Shown: positions 21,061 to 32,944, counted from the first letter of the stretch. The stretch: 64,000 nucleotides of DNA from Burkholderiales bacterium (GCA_028868825.1 JAGWTU010000004.1:62001-126000); one strand, 5' to 3'. The notes: generated from the sequence alone by a model not told the origin. A program made the numbers and translations.

Positions 21061-21479
21061 GTCTCCCATTCCCGGCGGCGATCGCTGCGCTCGCACTTTC
21101 GTTCTTGGCGGTTGGCCCTGCCTGCGCCGCACAGGAGGCATGCCCGGCGTCGATTTCCGTCACGGAGTCCCTGGACCAGCCGCCGTCCGAAACATGGTCC
21201 GCACAGTACGAGCACGCACCCCGATACCTGGCTGGCGTGACCTTCTTCGATGGCGATCCGCAGGAGAACCGCAGCATCGCGCCGACCCGCGACACACCGA
21301 CCGCCGGGAATCGTCGCCTGGCCGTCTGGCATTTTGGTTCCAGCGATGTGCCGGTGTGGCTGGGCTGCAGGTACCTGAATACCGGCGTCATGCTGACGCG
21401 TCGATTGCCTGCTTCGTACAGGGAATGTCGCGTGTCTTATGCCGCCGGTGGCGTCATCAAGGGCATCGACTGCAAATAG
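21054..21479 (+). CDS. STY0301-family secreted protein (putative immunity partner)
   Basis: 141 aa with a clear Sec signal peptide (residues 1-25, hydrophobic core then ACAAQ). The mature part has four cysteines (CPAS, GCRY, ECRV, DCK), likely two disulfides, and the family patterns YLAGVTFFDG and WHFGSSDVPVWLGCRY. Predicted periplasmic. It overlaps the stop of the BPSL0067 gene by 7 bp. Pairing a cytoplasm-made Cys amidase with a periplasmic partner suggests effector/immunity; function is inferred from arrangement only. Confidence 0.75.
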   Translation: MVSLPFPAAIAALALSFLAVGPACAAQEACPASISVTESLDQPPSETWSAQYEHAPRYLAGVTFFDGDPQENRSIAPTRDTPTAGNRRLAVWHFGSSDVPVWLGCRYLNTGVMLTRRLPASYRECRVSYAAGGVIKGIDCK

Positions 21480-21521
21480 CGCAGGGCATGGTCGACCAGC
21501 GGATCAGCGCCCGGTCGTCCC

Positions 21522-22247
21522 TCAGGAACGAAAGAGTCGCGAATACTGCGTCTCGTGCTGCGCGCTGAGGATGGCGAGCATCGGCGCATGCGACTGGCGC
21601 TCGTCGTCCCCGAGCGCGAGTGCGCGGTTGGCCAGCGGCGGGATGGCCGCCGCGAGTCGCCCCAGCAGCCGTTGCGCCGCCGCCTGGCCCAGTGGCACGG
21701 TCTTCATCGCCGCCTGGCCCATGTTCTCGGCCCAGCTCCAGGCGTAGGCCAGCAGCGCGGCTGGTGCGGCAGCGCCGGCCAGCGTCGTCGCCAGCGCGTA
21801 GGCCAGCGGCCACATCGGTGCCGGCGTCAGCGCCGCCAGCATCGCGACGCGCGCATCGCCGGCATGCGCGCCGTTGCGCAGCCATTCGAGCAGCGCGCGG
21901 CCCATCTGCTCGGCCTGCGCGCGCAGCTCGGCCGTCTCGCGCGTGCGGCGCAGCCAGCCGTTGAGTTCGGCGATGCGCGCCGCGTCGTGCACCTGCCAGG
22001 CGGCGCAGGCCTGCGCCAGCACCGGGCCTTCGGCGCGCGCCAGCGTCAGCTCCATCTGCGCCAGCAGCCAGTCGCCGGCCTGCGCTTCGTTCGTGACGAG
22101 GCCGGCTTCGACCGCCGCCTCGAGGCCTTCGGAATAGCTGAAGCCGCCCACCGGCAAGGCCGGCGAGGCGAGCCACATCAGCTGCAGAAGCTGGGACGGG
22201 TCAATGGTCGTGGTGATGGTCGTGGCCGTGATCGGGGCCGTGGTCAT
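21522..22247 (-). CDS. ureF: Urease accessory protein UreF
   Basis: All-helical chaperone of the UreD-F-G complex that activates urease. Core motif [18 protein letters not shown] near the start, and conserved [11 protein letters not shown] and C-terminal YSRLFRS. Start is uncertain. ATG 22247 (241 aa) lies inside the His-tail code of ureE and would add a Thr-rich stretch with no homology. An ATT codon at 22205-22203, sharing one base with the ureE stop, would give a 227-aa protein of exactly the usual length; the next ATG (22181) cuts into the first helix. Confidence 0.9.
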   Translation of the reverse strand: MTTAPITATTITTTIDPSQLLQLMWLASPALPVGGFSYSEGLEAAVEAGLVTNEAQAGDWLLAQMELTLARAEGPVLAQACAAWQVHDAARIAELNGWLRRTRETAELRAQAEQMGRALLEWLRNGAHAGDARVAMLAALTPAPMWPLAYALATTLAGAAAPAALLAYAWSWAENMGQAAMKTVPLGQAAAQRLLGRLAAAIPPLANRALALGDDERQSHAPMLAILSAQHETQYSRLFRS

Positions 22248-22815
22248 GACCGTGGTCATGACCGTGCTTGTGATCATGCCCATGGTCATGGCCGTGGTCG
22301 TGCGCGTGTCCGTGGTCGTGACCACCATGCCCGTGGTCGTGCCCGGCGTGCGCATGCGGGTCCGCAGCGTAAGCGCCGCCCTCGGGCTCGAAGGCCGCGT
22401 TCTCCTCGCTGACGATGAGATGCCGGCCGCGCAGCATCTCGGCGAGCACCGGATCGGGTTCGAGCTTCAGGTGGTCGGCCTGCAGTTCGAGCGGCACATG
22501 GCGGTTGGCCAGGTGGTAGGTGGCGCGCAGCAGGTCCAGGGGGCTGCCATGCTCGGGGCAGGCACGCACGACCATGACCGGCTGCGGCGCGGCGCGCACG
22601 GCGATCAGCGAGCCGTCCTCGGCCACCAGCATGTCGCCGCCGCGCACGACGCTGCCGCGCGGCAGGAAGACGCCGATCACGCGGCCGCTCGAGTCGGCCG
22701 CATCGAAACGGCTCTTCTGGCGCTGGTCCCAGCCGAGTTCGACGCTGGCCGCGCGCTTGACGAGCGCCGCGGCCAGGCCGCGGGACTGGGGGATGAGTTT
22801 GTTGACGATCAGCAT
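22201..22815 (-). CDS. ureE: Urease accessory nickel chaperone UreE with long His tail
   Basis: 204 aa. UreE N-terminal domain (residues 1-75, [22 protein letters not shown]) and C-terminal metal-binding domain with [11 protein letters not shown]. It is extended by a tail of about 50 residues with around 25 histidines alternating with Asp and Gly ([11 protein letters not shown] type), giving high nickel storage capacity, as in Klebsiella UreE. It precedes and overlaps ureF on the same strand. Upstream on the other strand is a CDP-alcohol phosphatidyltransferase, so ureE must have its own promoter in the 79-bp gap. Confidence 0.95.
   Translation of the reverse strand: MLIVNKLIPQSRGLAAALVKRAASVELGWDQRQKSRFDAADSSGRVIGVFLPRGSVVRGGDMLVAEDGSLIAVRAAPQPVMVVRACPEHGSPLDLLRATYHLANRHVPLELQADHLKLEPDPVLAEMLRGRHLIVSEENAAFEPEGGAYAADPHAHAGHDHGHGGHDHGHAHDHGHDHGHDHKHGHDHGHDHGPDHGHDHHHDH
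22204..22345 (-). repeat. Tandem degenerate repeat coding the UreE His/Asp/Gly tail
   Basis: On the minus strand, units of CATGACCACGG type recur across about 140 bp. Copy number changes by slippage would lengthen or shorten the nickel-binding tail and would also alter the upstream part of any ureF start placed inside it. Confidence 0.7.
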
Positions 22816-22894
22816 GGGGGGGATTGTCGCGCGGGTCGCGGGCGCGAGGCCAGCGGCGACGCCGGCGCCCGCTGCGCACCGGTAGACTGGTTCG

Positions 22895-23488
22895 ATGGTC
22901 GAGACGCATCGAAGAATCATCGATCGGGTGCCCCTGGCCCTCACGGCCCTGCGCGCGCTGCTCGCGCCGGTGCTCGTCCTGCTGGCCTGCTGCTGGCCGT
23001 CGCGGGTCGCATTCGCCGCCTGCCTGGTCCTCGGCTTTCTCTCCGACCTGTTCGACGGCATCATCGCGCGCCGCCTCGGCATCGCCACGGCCGAACTCCG
23101 GCGCCTCGACAGCGCCGCCGATACGCTCTTCCATCTCGCCGCCTTGTTCGCGGCCTGGCATCTGCACGAAAGCGAGATACGCGCGGTCGCGAAACCGCTC
23201 GCGGCATTGGCCGCCCTGGAGCTGACGCGCTACGCCTACGACTGGCTGAAGTTCCGGCGCGAGGCCAGCTACCACATGTGGTCGTCGAAACTCTGGGGCC
23301 TGGCTCTCTTCGCAGGCTTCCTGGCCCTGCTGGCTGGGAATGTCGGCGGTGGGCCCGTGGCCCTGGCCGCCTATGTCGGCATCGCGGCCGACCTGGAGGG
23401 CCTGGCCATTTCCGCAACGCTGCGCAACTGGCGGGCCGATGTGCCGACGCTGTTGCACGCCTTCGAAATTCGAAAGGGACAGGCCTGA
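22895..23488 (+). CDS. CDP-alcohol phosphatidyltransferase family protein
   Basis: 197 aa integral membrane enzyme of phospholipid head-group transfer, about five or six helices. The family signature is largely present: D-L-F-D-G-I-I-A-R followed, eight residues on, by the D-x3-D pair (LDSAAD). The glycine usually found at DGxxARx8G is a leucine here (AEL), so the substrate site departs from PgsA or Pss norms. Product cannot be assigned. It lies within the split urease locus, divergent from ureE, and its TGA overlaps the start of the next gene. Confidence 0.82.
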   Translation: MVETHRRIIDRVPLALTALRALLAPVLVLLACCWPSRVAFAACLVLGFLSDLFDGIIARRLGIATAELRRLDSAADTLFHLAALFAAWHLHESEIRAVAKPLAALAALELTRYAYDWLKFRREASYHMWSSKLWGLALFAGFLALLAGNVGGGPVALAAYVGIAADLEGLAISATLRNWRADVPTLLHAFEIRKGQA

Positions 23489-24078
23489 TGGATGCCCATG
23501 AAGGTCGGCTCGTGAACGGTCCCGCGTGGGCACGGGGCGTGAATGCGAGGCGGCGCATGGCGCTGCTGCTGCCCTGGGCCCTGTGGCCGGGCGCGGCCCT
23601 GGCGGGTCGCAGATGCCTGCTCACGGCCTCTTACGACCTCGCGCGTATGAAGACCATCAGGCCGCTGACCTTTCCCCGGGTCCTCCTCTACGACGCCTCG
23701 GGCCGTCTCGTCGATCGGGCGTCCTGGCCGGCCGAGCTCGCGGCGGTGCGGCAAGCCGCCGGCGACGCGTTCTGCTGCGTATCCGACGAACCCTCGCCGC
23801 CCGGTTCGTCCGGACCGCCGCCCGACTGCAAGGTCGTGGTGTACGGCAGCGACGTGCAGGCGCACTTCGTCGGCCTGAAGTCCGCCGACGGGATGCCCGT
23901 CAGCTACGAGTCCCTGCCGGCTCACGATCATTTGATCGTCGAGTACTACGCATCCTGGTGCGCCCCTTGCCGACCGGCCCGCAAGGCACTCGAGACGTTT
24001 CTCGATTCGCCTTCGTCCGAGGGGTACGCGGCCATCGCGATCGATTTCTCGAAACTCAACGCCGGCGGCCATGCTTAG
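23488..24078 (+). CDS. Exported thioredoxin-fold protein (CAPC active site)
   Basis: 196 aa from ATG 23488, which overlaps the preceding TGA. Residues about 20-41 form a signal-like segment (basic ARRR, hydrophobic core, ALAG). The C-terminal part reads VEYYASWCAPCRPARKALE, the thioredoxin WCxxC active site with C-A-P-C. The region between (residues 45-145) is unrecognised, with two extra cysteines at CCVSD. Likely a periplasmic disulfide reductase or isomerase; the partner is unknown. A later ATG at 23557 would also keep the signal sequence. Confidence 0.7.
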   Translation: MDAHEGRLVNGPAWARGVNARRRMALLLPWALWPGAALAGRRCLLTASYDLARMKTIRPLTFPRVLLYDASGRLVDRASWPAELAAVRQAAGDAFCCVSDEPSPPGSSGPPPDCKVVVYGSDVQAHFVGLKSADGMPVSYESLPAHDHLIVEYYASWCAPCRPARKALETFLDSPSSEGYAAIAIDFSKLNAGGHA

Positions 24079-24105
24079 AGATGCGCGGCCAGGTTCGACG
24101 CGTGT

Positions 24106-24675
24106 TCACGTCATGAACGCGGCCGGCACCGGTGCCTCGCCCAGCGCCTGACGCAGCACGGCCCAATGCATGGCCTCGTCGCCGAGGATGCTGGCGGCGG
24201 CCTTGGCGAGGTCGGGGTTGCGGAACAGCGGCACGGCGCCCAGGTAGGCGCTGACGGCACCTTGCTCGAGCTTGGCGGCGAACTTCAGCACGTCGGCCTG
24301 CGATTTCAGCTGCGCGACCGGGAAGTCGTAATGCGCCTTGGCTTGCACGGGCTGGCCGCCGAGGCGGGTCACCGTGCTCGAGAGCAGACCGGCATGGGCC
24401 CGGTGATGACCCTGGAAGGTCACCGCGAGATCGAGCACCGGACCCTTCAGCAATTTGCTGTCGGCGCCCAGTTGGTAGGCCGCGATGGCCTCGAGTTCGG
24501 CCGCGATCGCGGTGTTGAGGATCTGCACGTCTTTCGCTTCGGCACCGCCGGACTGCGCCGCGAGCGCGTCCTTGCCCGCGAGCAGCGCGATGGCCGCGCC
24601 GGACAGGGTCAGGCCGGTCTGGCCGAGGAACAGGCGGCGCGCCGCCACCGGGGTCGGCATCTGGAGGAACGACAT
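24106..24675 (-). CDS. Ferritin-like domain protein with TAT signal
   Basis: 189 aa. The N-terminus RRLFLGQTGLTLSGAAIALL is a twin-arginine-type signal, cut near ALAAQ. The mature region is a four-helix ferritin-like domain with Glu/His positions in AAELEAIAAYQ, TFQGHHRAHA, KLEQGAVSAY and LGDEAMHWAVL, suitable for a di-metal site. Related proteins are periplasmic with poorly defined function (iron handling or stress protection). Lies 50 bp downstream of the ECF sigma gene on the same strand and is probably its co-transcribed target. Confidence 0.82.
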   Translation of the reverse strand: MSFLQMPTPVAARRLFLGQTGLTLSGAAIALLAGKDALAAQSGGAEAKDVQILNTAIAAELEAIAAYQLGADSKLLKGPVLDLAVTFQGHHRAHAGLLSSTVTRLGGQPVQAKAHYDFPVAQLKSQADVLKFAAKLEQGAVSAYLGAVPLFRNPDLAKAAASILGDEAMHWAVLRQALGEAPVPAAFMT

Positions 24676-24725
24676 CTTGGACTCCTTGATTTGCTGTGGA
24701 TGGAGCCCATTCGATGGCGGCCGAT

Positions 24726-25433
24726 TCAGCGCCGTTCCCGCTCCTGCGCGAGTTTCTCGAGCACGTTGGCGACGATGCGGTCGCAGCGCGCGCCGGCGAA
24801 CGAGAAGGCGTCGCCCATCGCCATGTCGATGTCGCGCGCCAGGCCCTCGCGCAGCAGACCGCGGGCGCGGAAGAACCGGGTCCGCACGGTGGCTTCGGGC
24901 AGCCCCAGCGACGCGGCGATCTCGTCGACGCCCAGTTCCTCGACCGCGCGCAGCATGAACACGGTGCGGAAGGCCTCGGGCAGCGCGTCGATGCGGGCCT
25001 CCATCAAGTGGCGTATCTCCGATCGCGTCGCGACGCGATCCGGCCTGTCGTCCGGGTTGCCTTCCATCACGTCCTCCATCGAGGGTCCCTGGGGGTCGAC
25101 GCTCGCATCGAGCCAGCGCACTTCGGCGCTGCGACGGCGCAGCCGGCCCAGCGACTCGTTGATGACGATGCGCACGAGCCAGGTCGAGAGCCGCGCATCG
25201 GCGCGGAAGCTGCCGATGGCGCGCCAGGCATGCAGGTAGGCGTCCTGCAACGCGTCCTCGGCCTCGGCGTCGGTCTTCAGGATGCTGCGCGCGGTGCGGA
25301 ACAGCAGGCGGTTGTGGCGCCGCATGATGGGTTCGAAGGCGGCCACGTCGCCGCCGGCCGCGCGGGCGGCGAGTTCGGCGTCGGAGGTGTCGTCCAGCGA
25401 CGGGGGGGCGTTTGCGACGGTGGCGTTGGGCAT
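24726..25433 (-). CDS. RNA polymerase ECF sigma factor
   Basis: 235 aa sigma-70 family, group 4. Region 2 (about residues 25-95: FRTARSILKTDAEAEDALQDAYLHAWRAIGSF, quoted in pieces as DAEAEDALQDAY and FRADARLSTWL) and region 4 with helix-turn-helix (about 165-205: EELGVDEIAASLGLPEATVRTR). No anti-sigma gene adjoins it; the next gene on the strand is the TAT ferritin-like protein, so the pair may form a small stress regulon. A C-terminal extension of about 30 residues follows region 4. Confidence 0.88.
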   Translation of the reverse strand: MPNATVANAPPSLDDTSDAELAARAAGGDVAAFEPIMRRHNRLLFRTARSILKTDAEAEDALQDAYLHAWRAIGSFRADARLSTWLVRIVINESLGRLRRRSAEVRWLDASVDPQGPSMEDVMEGNPDDRPDRVATRSEIRHLMEARIDALPEAFRTVFMLRAVEELGVDEIAASLGLPEATVRTRFFRARGLLREGLARDIDMAMGDAFSFAGARCDRIVANVLEKLAQERERR

Positions 25434-25515
25434 CGAATGCTCCGGTCAGGTTAACAGCCGAGCGTTGGATGCGGGCGGTGCCCCTTTCATTCCCGCGAAT
25501 TTCGCGGCCGGGCGT

Positions 25516-27243
<1,728 letters not shown>

Positions 27244-27549
27244 TCAGACGGCTCCTTGCGTCAGGCCGCGGAAGCCCCAGACCTGACGCCGCCCGGCGTA
27301 GGCGACGAGGCGCACCGTGCGTTCCTGCCCCGGCTCGAAGCGCACCGCGGTGCCGCTGGCGATGTCCAGCCGCATGCCCTTGGAAGCCTGGCGGTCGAAC
27401 ACCAGCGCGGCGTTGGTCTCGGCGAAGTGGTAATGCGAGCCGACCTGTATCGGCCGGTCGCCGGTGTTGGCCACCACCAGCGTGATGCCGGAGCGGCCGG
27501 GGTTGAGTTCGTGCTCGCCGTCGTCGATCAGGAGTTCACCGGGAATCAT
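27244..27549 (-). CDS. ureB: Urease subunit beta
   Basis: 101 aa, the normal length for a separate bacterial beta subunit. Starts [16 protein letters not shown]; conserved [11 protein letters not shown] and [14 protein letters not shown]. Structural subunit packing against UreC. Its stop directly abuts the ureC ATG, and 12 bp separate it from ureA. Confidence 0.97.
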   Translation of the reverse strand: MIPGELLIDDGEHELNPGRSGITLVVANTGDRPIQVGSHYHFAETNAALVFDRQASKGMRLDIASGTAVRFEPGQERTVRLVAYAGRRQVWGFRGLTQGAV

Positions 27550-27561
27550 CTTGCCGCGCCT

Positions 27562-27864
27562 TCATGCGATGGGTTGGTGCACGGTCACCAGCTTGGTGCC
27601 GTCGGGGAAGGTCGCCTCGACCTGGATCTCGGTGACGATGTCGGCCACGCCCTCCATCACGTCGGCGCGACCGAGGATGGTCTTGCCTTCGCCCATCAGC
27701 TGCGCCACCGTCTTGCCGTCGCGTGCGCCTTCCATGATCGCCGCGCTGATCAGCGCGATCGCCTCGGGCACGTTGAGCTTGAGCCCGCGCGCGCGCCGGC
27801 GCTCGGCCAGCAGGGCGGCGGTGAACACCAGCAGCTTGTCTTTTTCGCGGGGCGTCAGGTCCAT
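27562..27864 (-). CDS. ureA: Urease subunit gamma
   Basis: 100 aa, exactly the family length. [20 protein letters not shown] start, [12 protein letters not shown] and [20 protein letters not shown]. First gene of ureABC on this strand. There is no ureD before it: the upstream neighbour is the divergent sensor kinase, across 80 bp that must hold both promoters. Confidence 0.97.
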   Translation of the reverse strand: MDLTPREKDKLLVFTAALLAERRRARGLKLNVPEAIALISAAIMEGARDGKTVAQLMGEGKTILGRADVMEGVADIVTEIQVEATFPDGTKLVTVHQPIA

Positions 27865-27944
27865 GGATGGTTGTGCAGCACGTAGGGTGCCAGCATCGTA
27901 CCGCCGCGCACCCCCGCCGACGCTGGCGCGAAAGCTGCGTATTC

Positions 27945-30900
27945 GTGCCGGTGACGACCACCGCCGAGACCCCACGCACCAATGTGCCGCAGCAGCGCGT
28001 CATCAAGGTGCGTCGCGACTACAACGCCTGGGTCGCGCGCGAGAGCCTCGAGGACTACGCGCTGCGCTTCACGCCGCACGCGTTCCGTCGCTGGAGCCCC
28101 TGGCGCGTCGCCAGCACGGCGCTGGGCGGCGCCGGTTCCTTCCTCGTGCTCGAGGCGCTGGGCGGCACGCTGCTGCTGCAGTTCGGCTTCGTCAACGCGG
28201 CGCTGGCCATCCTCGCCACCGCGGTGATCATCTTCGCCGCCGGGCTGCCGATCAGCGTCTACGCCGCGCGCCACGGCCTCGACATGGACCTGCTGACGCG
28301 CGGCGCCGGCTTCGGCTACATCGGCAGCACGATCACGAGCCTGATCTACGCCAGCTTCACCTTCATCTTCTTCGCGCTCGAGGCGGCGATCATGGCCTAC
28401 GCGCTCGACCTCGCGTTCGACATCCCGCCGGCCTGGGGCTACCTGATCTGCGCCCTCGTCGTGATCCCGCTCGTCACCCATGGCGTGACCGCCATCAGCC
28501 AGCTCCAGGTCTGGACGCAGCCGCTGTGGCTGCTGCTGCTCGTGCTGCCGTATCTCTATGTCTTCCATGCCCACCCGACGCTCATCGCCGAGGTCGCCCG
28601 CTACGCCGGGCTGAACGGCCGCGGCGCGGCGTTCGACCCGCTGCTCTTCGGCAGCGCGCTGACGGTCGGCGTGGCGCTGATCACGCAGATGGGCGAGCAG
28701 GTCGACTACCTGCGCTTCATGCCCGAGCGCACGGCGGCGAACCGCCGCGCCTGGTGGTTCGCGGTGCTCGCCGGCGGCCCGGGCTGGGTCATCCCGGGCG
28801 TGCTGAAGATGCTCGGCGGCGCGCTGCTCGCCTATCTGGCGCTGACGCTGGCGGTGCCGGCCGAGCGCGCGATCGACCCCAACCAGATGTACCTCGCGGC
28901 CTACGAGATCGTGTTTCCGCATTACGGCTGGGCGGTCGCCGCGACGGCGCTGCTGGTCATCGTCTCGCAGCTGAAGATCAACGTCACGAACGCCTACGCC
29001 GGCTCGCTCGCCTGGTCGAACTTCTTCGCCCGCGTCACCCACAGCCACCCCGGGCGCGTCGTCTGGGTCGTGTTCAACACGCTGATCGCGCTGATGCTGA
29101 TGGAGATGGAGGTCTTCAAGGCCATCGGCGGCGTGCTCGGGCTGTACAGCAACATCGCCATCAGCTGGATCATGGCGGTGGTCGCCGACCTCGTCGTCAA
29201 CAAGCCGCTGGGGCTGAGCCCGAAGGGCATCGAGTTCAAGCGCGCCCATCTCTACGACATCAACCCGGTCGGCGTCGGCGCGATGGGCGCGGCGTCGGTG
29301 CTGTCGATGCTGGCCTACCTCGGCGTCTTCGGCGCCACCGCGCGCGCCTTCTCGGCCGTGATCGCGATGGCCGTGGCCTTCGCCGCCGCGCCGGCCATCG
29401 CCTGGGCCACGCGCGGCCGCTACTACATCGCGCGCCATCCCGAGGGGGCCTACCTCGGCACGATGCGCCGCTGCGTCATCTGCGAGCGCGACTACGAGGG
29501 CGAGGACCTCGCGCGCTGCCCCGCGTACGGCGGTCCGATCTGCTCGCTGTGCTGCTCGCTCGACGCGCGCTGCCACGACCTGTGCAAGCCCGAGCCGGCG
29601 CGTGCGCACCGCCAGCTCGCCGGTGCGCTGCAGCGCCTGCTGCCGCCGGGCTGGGGATCCCGGATCGACACCGGCCTGGCGCGCTACCTCGTGCTGATGT
29701 CGCTCGTCGCGCCGGCGCTCGGTGCGCTGCTGTTCGGCCTCTACAAGGCCGATGCCGACGCCGCGGCGGCGACCTATCTGCGCCTGTACGCCGCGCTGCT
29801 GCTGCTGGCCGGGATCATCGGCTGGTGGCTCGTGCTGACGCAGATCAGCCGCGGCGTCGCGCAGGAGGAATCGAACCGCCAGACCGAGGCGCTGATGCGC
29901 GAGATCGATTCGCACCGCCGCACCGACGAGCAGCTGCAGCGCGCCAAGGCCGCCGCCGACGCCGCCAACCAGGCCAAGACGCGCTACATCTCGACCGTCA
30001 GCCACGAGCTGCGCACGCCGCTGAACAGCATCCTCGGCTACGCCCAGCTGCTCGACGAGGACCCGACGCTGCAGCCGCACCGCAAGCAGGCCGTCGGCGT
30101 GATCCGGCGCGGCGGCGAGCATCTGCTGAGCCTCATCGAAGGCACGCTCGACATCGCGCGCATCGAGGCCGGCAAGCTCACGCTCGACCCGCGGCCGATG
30201 CGGCTGCACGAGAGCCTGCAGCAGATCGTCCAGCTCTTCGAGCTGCAGGCCCTGGCCAAGGGCCTGACCTTCGAGCACGACATCGCCGCCGCGCCGGCGC
30301 TCGTGCGCGCCGACGAGCGGCGGCTGACGCAGATCCTCATCAACGTCATCGGCAACGCGGTGAAGTTCACGCAGGCCGGCCGCGTCGCGTTCCGCGCCAG
30401 CCATGTGCGCGAGATGGCGGTGTTCGAGGTCGAGGACAGCGGTCCCGGCATCGCGGCTCCCGGGCTCGAGCGCATCTTCGAGCCTTTCGCGCGCGGCGAC
30501 GTCGCCGGCCATGGCGGCACCGGACTCGGGCTGACGATCGCCAAGATGCTGACCGACCTGATGGGCGGCGAGATGACGGTCTCGTCGCGCACCGAGGCGC
30601 CCTCGGGGACGCTGTTCCGCATCCGCCTGTTCCTGCCGGCGCTCGAATCCGGCCGCACGCCGCTGCCACTGCCGCAGCGTGCCGGCTACGCCGGGGCGCG
30701 CCGGCGCATCCTCGTCGTCGACAACGAGGAGGTCGACCGCACGCTGCTCGCGCGCCGGCTCGAGGCCGTCGGCTTCGAGGTGCTGCAGGCCGGCTCGGGC
30801 GTCGCCGCGCTCGGGCTGCTGCAGGAATGCGGCGCCCGCTGCGCCACCGTCGACGCGATCCTGATGGACCTCGCGATGCCCGGCATCGACGGCTGGGAGA

Positions 30901-31308
30901 CGATCCGCCGCCTGCGCGGCCAGCACCTCAGCGAGGCGCCGGTGGCGATCGTCTCGGCCAACGCCTACGACAAGGGCCAGGACAACGACGTCGGCGTCGG
31001 CGCGGCCGACTTCATCACCAAGCCGGTGCGGCTCGACGAGCTGCTCGACTGGCTCGGCAGCCAACTCGAGCTGCAATGGCTGGCCAGCGCCGCGCCGGCG
31101 GCGCCGCCCGCGGGCGCCGGCGGTCCGCTGCCGTCGCGCGAACAACTGCTGGCGCTGCGCGACGTCGTCGACCTCGGCTACCCGCGCGGCGTCCAGCGCC
31201 TGCTCGAGCAGATCGAATCCGCCCGCCCCGATTGCGGCGCCTGGCTCGCGCCGCTGCGCGCGCTGGCGCAGCGCTTCCAGTTCGACCGCATGTCACCGCT
31301 GATTCAAG

Positions 31309-31337
<29 letters not shown>
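27945..31337 (+). CDS. Hybrid sensor histidine kinase with NCS1-type permease domain
   Basis: About 1130 aa. Residues 25-500 form a 12-helix domain of the NCS1 nucleobase:cation symporter type (SYVAARHG-like turns, [20 protein letters not shown] in part, [11 protein letters not shown]). Residues 510-547 hold eight cysteines and one histidine (C510, C513, C525, C533, C536, C537, C543, C547), a probable metal-binding module. Two further helices (about 580-645) and a coiled linker lead to the kinase: H687 in [11 protein letters not shown], then [17 protein letters not shown] and [12 protein letters not shown] receiver follows with D975 ([11 protein letters not shown]), then an Hpt-like helical end. 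The transporter part probably acts as sensor, analogous to CbrA. GTG 27945 is the preferred start; GTG 27951 and ATG 27867 are alternatives. Confidence 0.85.
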
Positions 31338-32283
<946 letters not shown>

Positions 32284-32340
32284 TAGGCGGGTTGTGTCAA
32301 ATCTTTGGGATGGTTTTTCGACGCCGGCGACCCAGGGAAT

Positions 32341-32354
32341 TTGATCTTGATCAA
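32341..32354 (+). promoter_or_regulatory. Perfect FNR/Anr box upstream of the hemerythrin gene
   Basis: TTGATCTTGATCAA matches the FNR consensus TTGAT-N4-ATCAA without a mismatch. Its centre is about 70 bp before the hemerythrin ATG, which would allow a class II activation arrangement (box near -41). Confidence 0.8.
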
Positions 32355-32417
32355 ATTCCAGTCCCGAAGTGGACGGGAAACTCGTCGACCCCCATCGAGC
32401 GACGAGACCCCCTGGCC

Positions 32418-32900
32418 ATGGCCGAGTTGACCTGGAACGAAGCATTGGCTGTGAACCAGCCCGAGATGGACGAGACGCACCGCGAGTTCGTCGACCTGCT
32501 GACGCGGCTCGAGTCAGCGCTGGACCGGCCGCCGGCCGAGGTCGCGCCCTGCCTCGAGGAACTGCTGTCGCACACCGAGCAGCATTTCGGCCAGGAGGAG
32601 CGCTGGATGGCGGCCGTGGGTTTTGCGCCGCAGAACTGCCACAGCTACCAACATGCGCAGATCCTCGAGGTGTTGCGCGAGGTCCACAAGCGCTGCGTCG
32701 AGCAGGGCGACCTCGAGAACGTGCGGCTGCTCGTGCCCGGACTGGCGCAATGGTTTCCCGGCCACGCGCTGGCGATGGACGCCGCGCTGGCGATGACGAT
32801 GGCCGAGCGCGGCTTCGACCCGGCCACGGGCGAGGTGCAGCGGCCGATCGAGGCCGAAGCGGTGCCGATCACCGGCTGCGGCGGTTCGAGCTGTTCCTGA
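32418..32900 (+). CDS. Bacteriohemerythrin-family protein
   Basis: 160 aa single-domain hemerythrin. The di-iron ligand pattern is visible: H in MDETHREF, H and E in HTEQHFGQEERWM, H's in CHSYQHAQI, and the C-terminal H/D pair in WFPGHALAMDAAL. Binds O2 (or NO) in the cytoplasm. ATG 32418 gives the standard start MAELTWNEAL; further upstream the frame runs through the promoter. An extra Cys-containing tail (GCGGSSCS) follows the domain. The FNR box upstream predicts induction at low oxygen or under nitrosative conditions. Confidence 0.9.
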   Translation: MAELTWNEALAVNQPEMDETHREFVDLLTRLESALDRPPAEVAPCLEELLSHTEQHFGQEERWMAAVGFAPQNCHSYQHAQILEVLREVHKRCVEQGDLENVRLLVPGLAQWFPGHALAMDAALAMTMAERGFDPATGEVQRPIEAEAVPITGCGGSSCS

Positions 32901-32944
32901 GCCGGTCCGGGCCGACCTGAGCGCCCGCGGCCGCCGCGCCGGAA

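Noticed and set aside
22201..22345. CRISPR-like or mobile repeat in the ATGGTCGTG-rich stretch
   Set aside because: The repeat is the codon pattern of the UreE His/Asp/Gly tail; there are no spacers.
27855..31145. Very long minus-strand frame opposite the hybrid kinase
   Set aside because: Composition (Arg, Ala, Asp, Gln rich) is that of an antisense shadow; the plus strand holds clear kinase and permease motifs.
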